Below, in pieces: positions 10,299-21,964 of a stretch of 64,000 bases of DNA. The notes beneath the pieces are model-generated. The model was not told the origin of the DNA. It was given only the letters and a program-made list of their open reading frames with translations, and searched no databases. Positions within the stretch are counted from its first letter, which is position 1, and every line of letters starts with the position of its first letter. Made by a program: the position numbers and the translations under genes. The DNA lies in assembly GCA_022776445.1 (NCBI GenBank), contig JALFHZ010000122.1, forward strand, positions 18,334 to 82,333. The letters are read 5' to 3'. This stretch comes from Lachnospiraceae bacterium. Lineage in GTDB: Bacteria; Bacillota; Clostridia; Lachnospirales; Lachnospiraceae.

Positions 10299-11174
10299 TC
10301 AACTTTCTCCTTTAGTGCCCCGCCTCAGCTTTCCGTGTTGGCTCACAAGAACCGCTGATGCGACCAATATTAACACCATCGACAAGGCCTGAGAAACCGG
10401 AATTCCGGTGCCGAACAGGATCAGCTGATCGGTACGAAGCCCTTCAATCCAGGCTCTCCCCATACCATAACCCATCAGATAGATCCAGAGCATCTCGCCG
10501 TCGAACTTCTTCCGCTTCCGGTACCATAGCATAAAAATAAGCAGACCCAGATTCCATACTGACTCATAGAGAAAGGTCGGATGAACCTGAATATATTCCA
10601 CACCACCCTCTGTAATCAGGTGACTGAGCACATCTGCATTCAGCATGTTGGGATTGATCAGAGAGCGTTTGATCCGCATCGCAAGCAGGCTGTCCGTATA
10701 CCCGCCAAATGCCTCACAGTTAAAGAAATTCCCCCATCTGCCGATGATCTGTCCGGTTACGAGACCCAGCACACAGCTGTCTGCCATAGAGAAAAAAGAA
10801 ATCTTTCTTATACGGCAAAAAATCGTCAAAGACAGTACCGCCGCAATCACACCTCCATAGATCGCCAGCCCTCCTGCCCGCAGATTAAAAATCTGAAGAA
10901 GATTTTCCTTATAATAATCCCACTCAAAAATCACATAATAGATTCTTGCCCCCATGATGGCAAAAATGATTCCATACAATGCAAAATCCAGAATAATCTC
11001 CGGGTCTTTGCCTCTCCTTCTGGCATCTGACTGCGCAACCCAGATTCCTGCCAGCATTCCGAGGCCTATGATAATCCCATAAAAAGCAATTCGAAATCCA
11101 AATACCGAGATATGGTTCCGCAGGTGCTGGATCGCGATTCCAAGGTGTACGAAACTGATATCGGCTCCTTCCAT
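10299..11174 (-). CDS. lgt: Prolipoprotein diacylglyceryl transferase
   Basis: Protein starting MEGADISFVHLGIAIQ (RBS AAAGGAGA); GRWGNFFNCEAFGG, HPTFLYESVWNL motifs. Track ORF extends to 11231 without RBS support. Confidence 0.94.
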   Translation of the reverse strand: MEGADISFVHLGIAIQHLRNHISVFGFRIAFYGIIIGLGMLAGIWVAQSDARRRGKDPEIILDFALYGIIFAIMGARIYYVIFEWDYYKENLLQIFNLRAGGLAIYGGVIAAVLSLTIFCRIRKISFFSMADSCVLGLVTGQIIGRWGNFFNCEAFGGYTDSLLAMRIKRSLINPNMLNADVLSHLITEGGVEYIQVHPTFLYESVWNLGLLIFMLWYRKRKKFDGEMLWIYLMGYGMGRAWIEGLRTDQLILFGTGIPVSQALSMVLILVASAVLVSQHGKLRRGTKGES

Positions 11175-11396
11175 TCTGATGTCTCCTTTCGATGTCTTCT
11201 TTATTTTATCGCCAAAATACCCGAAAATCAAACAGATTCGACCGACGAATGTCGACAGCCGTCGACAGCTTTCCGCATTTTCCTTTCGGTCTGTTGAATA
11301 ATTACGGTCTTTTCATAACGCAAATTCTATGCTACAATTAATCAGCAAGAAAATCAAGCTTTTCGAAGCATTTTTCATACAAGGAAGGTAATCATT

Positions 11397-12494
11397 ATGA
11401 AATTAGGTATCGTGGGTCTGCCAAACGTCGGCAAAAGCACTCTCTTCAACTCCCTCACCAAAGCAGGCGCTGAGTCTGCCAACTATCCGTTCTGTACCAT
11501 TGACCCGAACGTCGGTGTCGTAGCGGTACCGGACCATCGTCTGAAACTTCTGGGAGATTTATATCACTCGAAAAAGGTAACTCCGGCTGTCATCGAATTC
11601 GTAGACATTGCCGGTCTGGTAAAAGGCGCTTCCAAAGGCGAGGGCCTTGGCAACCAGTTCCTTGCCAATATCCGTGAAGTGGACGCCATTGTTCATGTCG
11701 TACGCTGCTTTGACGATCCGAATGTCATTCATGTTGACGGAAGTGTTAATCCGCTGCGTGACATCGAGACCATCAACCTGGAGCTGATCTTCTCGGACAT
11801 CGAGATTCTGGAGCGCCGGATCGCCAAGACTTCCCGTTCCGCGATCAATGACAAATCTCTGGCAAAAGAAGTTGAAGTTCTGAAAGCATTGAAAGAGATT
11901 CTGGAGAATGGAGAGCTGGCATGCACCTACCAGAATGACGATGAGGATATCATGGCATTCGTAAATTCCCTGAATCTTCTGACCTGTAAGCCGGTGATTT
12001 TTGCAGCCAACGTGGCAGAAGACGATCTGGCGGATGACGGTGCATCCAATCCTTATGTAAAAGATGTCCGTGAATTCGCCGCTGCCAACAACTCCGAAGT
12101 ATTCGTTATCAGCGCACAGATCGAGCAGGAGATCGCAGAGCTGGATGACGACGAGAAACAGGAATATCTGGAAGCGCTGGGACTGACCGAGTCCGGTCTG
12201 GACAAGCTGATCGCAGCAAGCTACCGACTGCTGGGCCTGATCAGCTATCTGACCTCCGGGGAAGACGAGACCCGTGCATGGACCATCAAAGTAGGCACCA
12301 AGGCACCACAGGCAGCCGGCAAGATTCACTCCGATTTCGAGCGTGGATTTATCCGCGCGGAGGTTGTCAACTATCAGGATCTCCTGGATTGCGGCACCTA
12401 TGCAAAAGCAAAAGAAAAAGGACTGGTAGGACTGGAAGGCAAGGATTATGTCGTGAAAGACGGCGATGTGATTCTGTTCCGGTTTAATGTGTAA
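11397..12494 (+). CDS. ychF: Redox-regulated ATPase YchF (Obg family)
   Basis: 365 aa; [33 protein letters not shown]-terminal TGS-like domain. Confidence 0.96.
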   Translation: MKLGIVGLPNVGKSTLFNSLTKAGAESANYPFCTIDPNVGVVAVPDHRLKLLGDLYHSKKVTPAVIEFVDIAGLVKGASKGEGLGNQFLANIREVDAIVHVVRCFDDPNVIHVDGSVNPLRDIETINLELIFSDIEILERRIAKTSRSAINDKSLAKEVEVLKALKEILENGELACTYQNDDEDIMAFVNSLNLLTCKPVIFAANVAEDDLADDGASNPYVKDVREFAAANNSEVFVISAQIEQEIAELDDDEKQEYLEALGLTESGLDKLIAASYRLLGLISYLTSGEDETRAWTIKVGTKAPQAAGKIHSDFERGFIRAEVVNYQDLLDCGTYAKAKEKGLVGLEGKDYVVKDGDVILFRFNV

Positions 12495-12581
12495 AGATTA
12501 TTTTTAAGCTCTTAATTTTTCGCACATATTTCAGGATGCCCTGCTTACTGAAGTTCAGCACAAACAGCACAAACAAAACAT

Positions 12582-12628
12582 GCGCCTTACAACAGCCGAA
12601 TTTTCTCATTCTCGCTGCTGTAAGGCGC
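12582..12628. terminator. Bidirectional terminator between convergent ychF and lysA
   Basis: Inverted repeat GCGCCTTACAaCAGC ... GCTGcTGTAAGGCGC. Confidence 0.7.
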
Positions 12629-12704
12629 GTATTCTTCTATCCGACAATATATTTTTTGTAATAAGCGACCGCCTGCTCCCCGCAGGTGCGCCCATTGAGT
12701 TTTC

Positions 12705-13988
12705 TTACAGATATTTCTTCATCATATCACAGCAATCCAGCGTAGCGAAATAGTCCTTCGGTGTCTCCGCTCTCCGAATCATCTGCACGGACCCATCTTC
12801 CTTCAGAAGCAGCTCCGCGGATTTCAGCTTGCCGTTATAATTGTATCCCATGGAAAAACCATGTGCTCCGGTATCATGGATGATCAGATAATCTCCGTTT
12901 TCAATCTCCGGCAGCATCCGGTCGATCGCAAACTTATCATTGTTCTCGCACAGGGAACCCACTACATCATACTTGTGAGCACAGGCCGCATGTTCCTTAC
13001 CTGCCACGGTAATGTGATGGTATGCTCCGTACATGGCAGGACGCATCAGGTTTACCGCGCACGCGTCCACACCGATATATTCCTTGTGGGTATGCTTCTC
13101 ATGAATGGCCTTTGTCACCAGACAGCCATACGGCGCCAGCATGAAACGTCCCAGCTCCGTGTAGATCGCCACATCGTCCATACCTGCCGGTACCAGAACC
13201 TCCTCGTAAACTCTGCGTACGCCTTCGCCGATCACCATGATGTCATTCGGCTCCTGGTCCGGACGATACGGAATACCGATACCGCCGGACAGATTGATAA
13301 ATTTGATATGGGCACCGGTCTCGTTGCGGAGGCGGACCGCCAGTTCAAACAGGATCTTTGCCAGCAGCGGATAATACTCATTCGTCACGGTATTACTTGC
13401 AAGGAATGCGTGAATACCGAACTCCTCCGCCCCCTTGGCTTTCAGAATCTTATAGGCTTCAAAAATCTGCTCGGTTGTCATGCCGTATTTTGCATCGCCC
13501 GGATTGTCCATGATGTCGTTGCTGATTTTGAATACACCGCCCGGATTGTAGCGGCAGCTGATGGTCTTCGGAATACCTCCCAGCATCTGCTCCACACATG
13601 CAATGTGGGTGATATCATCCAGATTAATGATCGCTCCGAGCTCGTTGGCCAGCCTGAATTCCTCCGGCGGCGTATCGTTGGATGAAAACATGATATCATG
13701 TCCGGAAAATCCAACGGCATCAGACATCATAAGCTCCGTTGCAGAAGAGCAGTCTGTACCGCATCCGTAATCCTTCAGGATCTGCAGGATATATGGGTTC
13801 GGAGTTGCCTTAACAGCAAAAAATTCCTTATAACCTTTATTCCATGCAAAGGCTTCCTTCAAACGCTTTGCATTTTCACGGATTCCTTTTTCATCATAAA
13901 GATGAAACGGAGTCGGATACGTTTTTACAATTTCATCCAGCTGTGCTTTCGTAACAAATGTTTTTTTCTCCACAATCTTTTCCTCCAC
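12705..13988 (-). CDS. lysA: Diaminopimelate decarboxylase family protein
   Basis: 427 aa; PLP lysine in FFAVKATPNPYIL; INLSGGIGIPY; GVDACAVNLMRPAMYGAYHHI. Confidence 0.88.
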   Translation of the reverse strand: MEEKIVEKKTFVTKAQLDEIVKTYPTPFHLYDEKGIRENAKRLKEAFAWNKGYKEFFAVKATPNPYILQILKDYGCGTDCSSATELMMSDAVGFSGHDIMFSSNDTPPEEFRLANELGAIINLDDITHIACVEQMLGGIPKTISCRYNPGGVFKISNDIMDNPGDAKYGMTTEQIFEAYKILKAKGAEEFGIHAFLASNTVTNEYYPLLAKILFELAVRLRNETGAHIKFINLSGGIGIPYRPDQEPNDIMVIGEGVRRVYEEVLVPAGMDDVAIYTELGRFMLAPYGCLVTKAIHEKHTHKEYIGVDACAVNLMRPAMYGAYHHITVAGKEHAACAHKYDVVGSLCENNDKFAIDRMLPEIENGDYLIIHDTGAHGFSMGYNYNGKLKSAELLLKEDGSVQMIRRAETPKDYFATLDCCDMMKKYL

Positions 13989-14016
13989 TTTATCGTTCTG
14001 TCTCTATAACAGAAAA

Positions 14017-14060
14017 GCCTGACAGGGCTGCAGTCACTGCGGCTGCAACCCATGTCAGAC
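14017..14060 (-). terminator. Intrinsic terminator downstream of pyk
   Basis: Minus strand: GTCTGACATGGGTTGCAG-CCGCAGTGA-CTGCAGCCCTGTCAGGC followed by TTTTCTGTT. Confidence 0.75.
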
Positions 14061-14085
14061 TTCTTTGTCCGGTAATTCTTAAATT

Positions 14086-15522
14086 TTAATCCACAACTAC
14101 CACTCGCATAATATTCGTGTTGGTCGCCGGCTCATGACGGTTTGCTCTGGTCACAACACCTGCCGTTACCACCGCAATATCTCCGTCCGCAATCACGCCC
14201 TTGCTCTTGAGAAGATCCAGGGAGGATTCAATCAGAACATCGGTAGAATCCGCGCGCTTCGCCTGGAACGGTCTTACGCCCCAGTAAATCTGCATCTGGC
14301 GAACCGCGGAAGCACTCGGAGAGAGACCGATAATCTGCGCACCCGGTCTCCATTTGGAAAGCAGGCGTGTGGTAAATCCGCTGATACTCGGTGCAATAAT
14401 CACCTTTGCGTTCAGATCATGTGCGGTTGCCACGGAAGAATAACATACTGCATTGGAAATATTCTTCTCATTCTCAGCAGAGACTCTTCTCTGACGATAC
14501 GCGTTGTAATCCAGATACTGTTCGGAATTCTCACAAATCTGCGCCATCATCTTCAGCGCCTCCACCGGATACTTGCCCATCGCGGTCTCGCCGGACAGCA
14601 TCACCGCATCCGTTCCGTCGTATACGGCATTCGCCACGTCGGTAACCTCCGCCCTGGTCGGTCTCGGATTACGGATCATGGAGTCGAGCATCTGGGTTGC
14701 CGTGATTACCGGCTTGCATGCCAGGTTGCACTTGCGGATGATCATCTTCTGAATATGCGGAACCTGCTCAGCAGGAATCTCCACACCCATGTCGCCGCGC
14801 GCTACCATGATGCCGTCACTGGCCGCAATAATTGCATCCAGATTCTCAATGCCTTCTGCATTCTCAATTTTTGCGATAATCTGAATCGTGGAACCTGCCT
14901 CGTCCAGAATCTCACGGATCTCACGGATCGCATCTGCAGTCCGCACGAAGGAAGCGGCGATAAAATCAAATCCCTGTTCAATACCGAACCGGATATCTGC
15001 CTTGTCCTTCTCTGTCAGCGCCGGAAGCTTGATCTTGACATTCGGGACATTGACACCCTTGCGCATGCCCAGCTCGCCGCCATTCAGAACCTTGCATACG
15101 ATATCGGTTCCCTGGACTTCCTGCACCTCCAGCTCAATCAGGCCGTCATCAATCAGGATCCGGTTGCCTGCGGCAACATCCTCGTTCAGGCCGTCATAAT
15201 TGATATGACCAATCTTGTCATCGCCGATAATATCACGGGTTGTCAGCGTATAGGTCTGCCCCGCGGTCAGCGTTACTTTCTTTTCATCTTTCAGGAGGCC
15301 GGTACGGATCTCCGGTCCCTTGGTATCCAGCAGTGCCGCGATCGGCAGCCCCACTTCTTCGCGCACGCTCTTAAGCATCTCCAGACGTGCCTTCTGCTCC
15401 TCATAATCCCCATGTGAGAAATTGAATCTGGCAATATCCATGCCATTCTCAGCCAGAGCTTTCATCAGGTTTCTGTCGTTGGTATTCGGACCCATGGTAC
15501 AAATAATTTTTGTCTTTTTCAT
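14086..15522 (-). CDS. pyk: Pyruvate kinase
   Basis: 478 aa; KTKIICTMGPNT, MVARGDMGVEIPAEQVP, TRAEVTDVANAVYDGTDAVMLSGETA. Confidence 0.97.
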   Translation of the reverse strand: MKKTKIICTMGPNTNDRNLMKALAENGMDIARFNFSHGDYEEQKARLEMLKSVREEVGLPIAALLDTKGPEIRTGLLKDEKKVTLTAGQTYTLTTRDIIGDDKIGHINYDGLNEDVAAGNRILIDDGLIELEVQEVQGTDIVCKVLNGGELGMRKGVNVPNVKIKLPALTEKDKADIRFGIEQGFDFIAASFVRTADAIREIREILDEAGSTIQIIAKIENAEGIENLDAIIAASDGIMVARGDMGVEIPAEQVPHIQKMIIRKCNLACKPVITATQMLDSMIRNPRPTRAEVTDVANAVYDGTDAVMLSGETAMGKYPVEALKMMAQICENSEQYLDYNAYRQRRVSAENEKNISNAVCYSSVATAHDLNAKVIIAPSISGFTTRLLSKWRPGAQIIGLSPSASAVRQMQIYWGVRPFQAKRADSTDVLIESSLDLLKSKGVIADGDIAVVTAGVVTRANRHEPATNTNIMRVVVVD

Positions 15523-15538
15523 ATTCTCCTCCAGAATC

Positions 15539-16399
15539 TTATTGCTTTCCCTCTGCCGGATTCTCTGCAGTCACATGCTGATGTGTATACAGATGATCCT
15601 GACAATACTCGTAATTCCCCTGACATTTGGAACAATAGCGGAACTCCAGTTCCGGTCCATCCAGCTCTGTACGGCCGCACACCGCACATTTGTGCCGTGT
15701 CTGCCCCTTTGGTGTGATCTTTGTCATCTCCCGCCTGAAATCCTGTCTGCGCCTGATCTCTTTGGGCGCATACCTCCTGTAATTGCGGGTCATCAGCAGG
15801 AAGAGGATCATGTTGGCCAGCGAAATCAGAATCTCTACCCGGGTACTTGCAGAACCGAAAATAAAGCTGTAGAGATACACGGCGCACTCCGCCACCGCCA
15901 GCCATCTGGCCTTGATCGGAAGCACGAAAAACAGCAGAAACTGTGCATCCGGAAAATAAATTGCAAATGCAAGAAAAATGGAAAAATTCAGGAAACCGGT
16001 CGTCATGTAGATATTCTCATGAAATACCAGATAGGCAACCAGTGCCGCCAGCACCTGTCCGATCACGCCCATGAAGAAGAAGACGTTGAACCGGAAGGAA
16101 CCCCAGATATTTTCCAGTGTCTGCCCCAGATTATAATACATAAACAGGGCAAGAATTCCGATAAACAGCTGCGTCAGAACAATGCTGCCAAAAGCCGGCG
16201 GATAGACCAGGAACGTTACGATCCTCCAGATCTGTCCATGCAGAATCGCTGCTGCATCCAGGCTGAGATACCTCCAGTAAAACATCGGCATCTGCATCTG
16301 GATCACCAGACCGATCCCATACAGAATGATGATGTAATACATCAGATTCGGTATCGCAAACCTTCGGTACTTTCGCTCTAATTCATTAAAAAACTTCAT
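15539..16399 (-). CDS. Rhomboid-like multi-pass membrane protein with C-terminal zinc-ribbon-like motif
   Basis: 286 aa; about 6 TM segments; soluble tail CAVCGRTELDGPELEFRYCSKCQGNYEYCQDHLYTHQH (CxxC...CxxC...CxxH). No clear GxSx serine motif. Confidence 0.65.
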   Translation of the reverse strand: MKFFNELERKYRRFAIPNLMYYIIILYGIGLVIQMQMPMFYWRYLSLDAAAILHGQIWRIVTFLVYPPAFGSIVLTQLFIGILALFMYYNLGQTLENIWGSFRFNVFFFMGVIGQVLAALVAYLVFHENIYMTTGFLNFSIFLAFAIYFPDAQFLLFFVLPIKARWLAVAECAVYLYSFIFGSASTRVEILISLANMILFLLMTRNYRRYAPKEIRRRQDFRREMTKITPKGQTRHKCAVCGRTELDGPELEFRYCSKCQGNYEYCQDHLYTHQHVTAENPAEGKQ

Positions 16400-16417
16400 G
16401 CATGTTCCTTTCTGAGA

Positions 16418-17368
16418 CTAAAACAGGTTCTTCTTGGCAAAAATCCATGCAATCACTCCCGTCAGCAGCGCCGCAAATCCCAGTACAATCCAGAAACCGT
16501 TGGGATCCGTCGCAAACGGCATACCGACCAGATTTACATTCATGCCATAGATACTCGCTACCATCGTCGGAATCGAAAGCACGATCGTAACAGTAGTCAG
16601 AAACTTCATCACAATATTCAGATTGTTGGAAATGATAGACGCAAACGCCTCCATCGTACTGTTCAGAATGCCGCTGTAAATGTTCGCCATCTCCAGCGCC
16701 TGCTTGTTCTCGATGATGACATCCTCCAGAAGATCCGTATCCTCCGGATATTTCTTGATTTTCTCACTCTTCAGAAGCTTCTCCAGCACCACCTCATTGG
16801 CCCGCAGAGAAGTTGAAAAATACACAAGGCTCTTCTCCAGTTCCAGAAGCTCAATCAGTTCCTGATTGCGCTGGGACTTGTGAAGATTCTGCCCGATCAG
16901 ATCACTCTTCTTGTCAATGATACGAAGATACTGCAGATACTGCGTCGCATTCCGGTACAGGATCTGCAGAATAAAGCGGGTCTTCCAGTACGTATAAAAG
17001 CCCTTCACTCGCCCATCCATAAATGCATTCAGAATCGGCGTCTCCTCCAGACATACTGTGATCATGATATCGCTGTGCATGATAATACCAAGCGGAATCG
17101 TCACGTACCAGTCCTTCTCATTTCGTTCCTCAATCACCGGGATATCTACCAGAATCAGGCTGTAGTCATCCTCCGATTCAATACGGGAACGCTCCTCTTC
17201 ATCCGTCGGTGCTTTCAGATGGTCGGGATCAATATCGTACCTTTCCGCAATCTCAAGAATCTCCGTCGCAGTCGGATCTGTCAGCGCAATCCAGCACCCG
17301 CTTTCCGCCTCATCAATCTGATGGATCGTTCCATCTTCCGTTTTAAAAATCTGAACCATGTCTGCCAT
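16418..17368 (-). CDS. corA: CorA-family divalent cation transporter
   Basis: 316 aa; two C-terminal TMs with signature YGMNV. Confidence 0.92.
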   Translation of the reverse strand: MADMVQIFKTEDGTIHQIDEAESGCWIALTDPTATEILEIAERYDIDPDHLKAPTDEEERSRIESEDDYSLILVDIPVIEERNEKDWYVTIPLGIIMHSDIMITVCLEETPILNAFMDGRVKGFYTYWKTRFILQILYRNATQYLQYLRIIDKKSDLIGQNLHKSQRNQELIELLELEKSLVYFSTSLRANEVVLEKLLKSEKIKKYPEDTDLLEDVIIENKQALEMANIYSGILNSTMEAFASIISNNLNIVMKFLTTVTIVLSIPTMVASIYGMNVNLVGMPFATDPNGFWIVLGFAALLTGVIAWIFAKKNLF

Positions 17369-17722
17369 TCCTTCCTTTTTGTTTTCACAATACGATTCTC
17401 CTGCACTGTGCCTGCAATAAAAAAGAAGAAATCCTGGAGCCGCCGTCCATAACTGCTTCCATCCTTTCCCTGTTATCGTCCATTTGTGTCATTCTGCAAT
17501 TGATTCCTGCAAAATACGACTTTTTCATTATAGTTTCTGCATGCCGGTTTGTCAAACCATTGCATACGTTTTTTTCTATTCTACCATACTTTTCACTTTT
17601 TCTTAACTTTTTTTTTACGGCTTCATAAATTGTATTATTTCCTATTTTATGTTAAACTAAGCAACGTATGCTGACTATGGCATGTTTTTAAATTTAAGGA
17701 GGCAGGGGAATACCCCGCAGTT

Positions 17723-20700
17723 ATGAATTTACATAATACGCTCGGAATCGATATCGGTTCCACAACTGTAAAGATTGCTGTTCTTGACAGCAAAAAGAAT
17801 ATTCTGTTTGCTGATTATGAGCGACATTTTGCCAATATTCAGGAAACTCTTGCCCACCTGCTTATAAAAGCCAAAGATAAGCTGGGCGAACTGCTCGTGC
17901 ATCCGAGTATCACCGGCTCCGGAGGGCTGACACTCTCCAACCACTTACAGGTTCCGTTTACACAGGAGGTGGTGGCTGTGGCCACTTCCCTTCAGGATTA
18001 TGCGCCGCAGACCGATGTGGCGATTGAGCTGGGCGGTGAGGATGCAAAGATTATTTATTTTACCGGCGGCATTGACCAGCGCATGAACGGCATCTGCGCA
18101 GGCGGCACCGGTTCCTTTATTGACCAGATGGCATCCCTTCTTCAGACAGATGCAGCCGGTCTGAATGAATATGCGAAGAATTATCAGATGATCTATCCGA
18201 TTGCTGCACGCTGCGGTGTGTTTGCCAAGACAGACATTCAGCCGCTGATCAATGAGGGCGCAACCAGAGAGGATCTGGCTGCTTCTATTTTTCAGGCGGT
18301 TGTCAATCAGACCATCAGCGGACTCGCCTGCGGTAAACCGATTCGCGGTACTGTGGCATTTCTGGGCGGACCGCTTCATTTCCTTTCAGAGCTGCGCCGT
18401 GCATTTATCCGCACACTGAATCTGGATCAGGACCACATCGTTGCACCGGAACATTCGCATCTGTTTGCCGCTGTCGGGGCCGCCATGAATGCCCGTGAGG
18501 ATGTCTGTGTATCCCTTCAGGATATGATTGACCGTCTGACAACCGGAATCAAGATGGATATTGAAGTCAAGCGTATGGAACCGTTGTTCCGTTCACAGGA
18601 AGATTACGATGCGTTCTGCGCCCGCCACAGCAGTCATTGTGTCAGAAAGGCGGAGCTTTCCTCCTATACCGGCGACTGTTATCTGGGCATCGATGCCGGA
18701 TCCACCACCACCAAGGTGGCGCTGGTCGGAGAGGACGGCAGTCTGCTGTACCATTTTTATTCCAATAACAACGGAAGCCCGCTCGCTACCGCAATCCGGG
18801 CCATGCGCGAGATCAAAGAACAGCTTCCCGACGGTGCCCGGATCGCATGGTCCTGCTCCACCGGTTACGGAGAAGCACTTTTGAAATCCGCCCTGATGCT
18901 GGATGAGGGCGAGGTAGAAACCATTTCCCATTATTATGCAGCAGCATTTTTCGAGCCGGATGTGGATTGTATTCTGGACATCGGCGGACAGGATATGAAA
19001 TGCATCAAGATCCGTGACAACACCGTGGACAGCGTTCAGCTGAATGAAGCATGCTCCTCCGGCTGCGGCTCGTTTATTGAAACCTTTGCAAAGTCTCTGA
19101 ACTACAGCGTAGAGGATTTTGCCCGCGAAGCTCTGTTTGCGGCAAATCCCACAGACCTGGGCACCCGCTGCACCGTTTTCATGAACTCCAACGTCAAACA
19201 GGCACAGAAGGAAGGCGCCACGGTTGCCGATATTTCCGCGGGTCTTGCCTACTCGGTCATCAAAAATGCCTTATTTAAGGTCATCAAGATCACCAGTGCT
19301 TCCGACCTGGGCAGTCATGTGGTCGTTCAGGGCGGAACGTTTTACAACGATGCCGTGCTCCGCAGTTTCGAAAAAATCGCAGGATGCGAGGCAGTACGTC
19401 CGGATATCGCCGGCATCATGGGCGCATTCGGCGCGGCTCTGATCGCAAGAGAACGCTGCAATCACGCCAGAGGCACTTCCATGCTTCCGCTTGACAAGAT
19501 TCTTTCGCTGAAGTATGAAACCTCCATGACCCGCTGCAAGGGCTGTACCAACCACTGCGTGCTGACTATCAACCGTTTCGGCGGCGGACGGCAGTTCATC
19601 AGCGGCAACCGCTGTGAGCGCGGGCTCGGCAAGGAAAAGGCGAAGAAAGAGATTCCGAACCTGTTTGATTACAAATTTCACCGTATGTTCGATTATGAAC
19701 CGCTGACCCCGGATCAGGCACCGCGTGGTACCATCGGGATCCCGAGAGTTCTGAACATGTATGAGAACTATCCGTTCTGGGCTGTATTTTTCAGGGAACT
19801 GGGGTTCCGCACAGTTCTGTCCCCTCAGTCCACCCGAAACATTTACGAGCTTGGTATCGAATCCATCCCAAGTGAATCCGAATGTTATCCGGCCAAGCTG
19901 GTGCACGGTCATATCAACTGGCTGATCAAACAGGGAATCCGCCATATCTTCTATCCGTGCATCCCATATGAACGCAATGAGACCCCGGACGCAGGCAATC
20001 ACTACAACTGCCCGATGGTCACCTCCTATGCGGAGAATATCAAGAATAATGTGGAAGAACTGGCTGAACATGATATTCATTTCATGAACCCGTTTATGGC
20101 GTTTACCAGCGAGGAGATTCTGACCCGACAGCTGATTGTTGAAATCGGAAAAGAATTTGAGATTTCTTCTGTAGAAATCCAGAAAGCCGCCCATGCCGGC
20201 TGGCAGGAGCTTCTGGCATCCCGTGCTGACATGGAGCGAAAAGGAGAAGAGACGATCCGGTGGCTGAAGGAACATAACCGTCACGGCATCGTGCTGGCCG
20301 GAAGACCTTACCACGTTGACCCGGAGATCCACCACGGTATTCCGGAGCTGATTACCTCCTACGGTTTCGCGGTTCTGACGGAAGATTCCATCTCACACCT
20401 GAGCGAAGTAGAGCGTCCTCTGGTTGTCACAGACCAGTGGATGTACCACTCCAGACTTTACAAGGCAGCTTCCTATGTGAAGACCTGTGACTGTCTGGAT
20501 CTGATTCAGTTAAATTCCTTCGGCTGCGGTCTGGATGCCGTAACCACCGACCAGGTGCACGATATCCTGTCCAGTGCCGGCAAGATTTACACCGTACTGA
20601 AAATCGACGAAGTCAACAATCTGGGCGCTGCCCGGATCCGGATCCGTTCCCTGATCGCTGCACTTCGTGTACGGGAACAGAAGCATTACGAACGGAAGGT

Positions 20701-21961
20701 CGTATCCAGCGCCTACAACCGCGTGATATTCACCAAAGATATGAAAAAGGATTACACGCTGCTCTGTCCGCAGCTGTCCCCGATTCATTTTGAGCTTCTG
20801 GAACCTGCAATCCGCTCTTTCGGTTATAAAATCGAGATCCTGCAGAACGACGACCGGGAAGCCATCGACACAGGACTCCAGTACGTCAACAACGATGCCT
20901 GCTATCCATCGCTGATCGTCATCGGTCAGATTATGAAGGCGCTTCTCTCCGGCAAATACGATCTGAACAAGACGGCCGTTCTGATGAGCCAGACCGGCGG
21001 CGGCTGCCGTGCTTCCAATTACATCGGCTTCATCCGACGTGCTCTGGAGAAGGCCGGCATGCCTCAGATTCCGGTGATTTCCATCAATGCCAACGGCATG
21101 GAGACCAACCCGGGCTTCACCTTTACGCCTGCTCTGATCACAAAAGCCATGCAGGCGATCGTATACGGCGATGTGTTTATGCGGGTTCTGTATGCGACCA
21201 GGCCTTATGAGAAGGACCCCGGCTCCGCCAACGCACTCCATGAAACATGGAAGAAGCGCTGCATTCAGAGTCTTTCCGGAAAATCACCGAATATGATTGA
21301 ATTCGGACGCAACGTCCGCGGGATTGTCCGTGCGTTCGATCAGCTGCCGCGCCTGAATGTCAGGAAGCCAAAGGTCGGCATCGTCGGAGAGATCCTCGTG
21401 AAATTCTCTCCGCTCGCCAACAATCACATCGTGGACCTGCTGGAAGCCGAAGGCGCAGAAGCCGTGATGCCGGATCTGATGGATTTCCTGCTGTACTGCT
21501 TCTACAACAACAATTTCAAGGCAGACCATCTGGGCGGCAAACGTTCGACCGCACGGCTCTGCAACCTGGGTATCTCCCTGCTGGAGTACCTGCGTAAGAC
21601 CGCACGAAAAGAGCTGGAAAAGAGCGAACACTTCACCCCGCCATCCCGCATCTGGGAACTGGCCGATATGGCAAAGGAATACGTGTCTCTCGGCAATCAG
21701 ACCGGAGAAGGCTGGTTCCTGACCGGCGAAATGCTGGAGCTGATCCATTCCGGCGTGAAGAATATCGTCTGCACACAGCCGTTCGGATGCCTCCCGAATC
21801 ACATTGTCGGCAAGGGCGTCATCAAGGAACTGCGCCGGACCCATCCGGAATCCAACATCATTGCGGTGGATTACGATCCGGGTGCAAGCGAAGTGAACCA
21901 GCTGAACCGAATCAAACTGATGCTGGCGACAGCACAGAAAAATATGAAAATGGATGCATAA
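17723..21961 (+). CDS. 2-hydroxyacyl-CoA dehydratase activase-like protein, large multi-domain (two ASKHA ATPase domains plus DUF2229/HgdB-like region)
   Basis: 1412 aa; two repeats [16 protein letters not shown] and [16 protein letters not shown]; Cys motifs [10 protein letters not shown] and [14 protein letters not shown]2229-like [19 protein letters not shown]. Confidence 0.9.
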   Translation: MNLHNTLGIDIGSTTVKIAVLDSKKNILFADYERHFANIQETLAHLLIKAKDKLGELLVHPSITGSGGLTLSNHLQVPFTQEVVAVATSLQDYAPQTDVAIELGGEDAKIIYFTGGIDQRMNGICAGGTGSFIDQMASLLQTDAAGLNEYAKNYQMIYPIAARCGVFAKTDIQPLINEGATREDLAASIFQAVVNQTISGLACGKPIRGTVAFLGGPLHFLSELRRAFIRTLNLDQDHIVAPEHSHLFAAVGAAMNAREDVCVSLQDMIDRLTTGIKMDIEVKRMEPLFRSQEDYDAFCARHSSHCVRKAELSSYTGDCYLGIDAGSTTTKVALVGEDGSLLYHFYSNNNGSPLATAIRAMREIKEQLPDGARIAWSCSTGYGEALLKSALMLDEGEVETISHYYAAAFFEPDVDCILDIGGQDMKCIKIRDNTVDSVQLNEACSSGCGSFIETFAKSLNYSVEDFAREALFAANPTDLGTRCTVFMNSNVKQAQKEGATVADISAGLAYSVIKNALFKVIKITSASDLGSHVVVQGGTFYNDAVLRSFEKIAGCEAVRPDIAGIMGAFGAALIARERCNHARGTSMLPLDKILSLKYETSMTRCKGCTNHCVLTINRFGGGRQFISGNRCERGLGKEKAKKEIPNLFDYKFHRMFDYEPLTPDQAPRGTIGIPRVLNMYENYPFWAVFFRELGFRTVLSPQSTRNIYELGIESIPSESECYPAKLVHGHINWLIKQGIRHIFYPCIPYERNETPDAGNHYNCPMVTSYAENIKNNVEELAEHDIHFMNPFMAFTSEEILTRQLIVEIGKEFEISSVEIQKAAHAGWQELLASRADMERKGEETIRWLKEHNRHGIVLAGRPYHVDPEIHHGIPELITSYGFAVLTEDSISHLSEVERPLVVTDQWMYHSRLYKAASYVKTCDCLDLIQLNSFGCGLDAVTTDQVHDILSSAGKIYTVLKIDEVNNLGAARIRIRSLIAALRVREQKHYERKVVSSAYNRVIFTKDMKKDYTLLCPQLSPIHFELLEPAIRSFGYKIEILQNDDREAIDTGLQYVNNDACYPSLIVIGQIMKALLSGKYDLNKTAVLMSQTGGGCRASNYIGFIRRALEKAGMPQIPVISINANGMETNPGFTFTPALITKAMQAIVYGDVFMRVLYATRPYEKDPGSANALHETWKKRCIQSLSGKSPNMIEFGRNVRGIVRAFDQLPRLNVRKPKVGIVGEILVKFSPLANNHIVDLLEAEGAEAVMPDLMDFLLYCFYNNNFKADHLGGKRSTARLCNLGISLLEYLRKTARKELEKSEHFTPPSRIWELADMAKEYVSLGNQTGEGWFLTGEMLELIHSGVKNIVCTQPFGCLPNHIVGKGVIKELRRTHPESNIIAVDYDPGASEVNQLNRIKLMLATAQKNMKMDA

Positions 21962-21964
21962 AAT

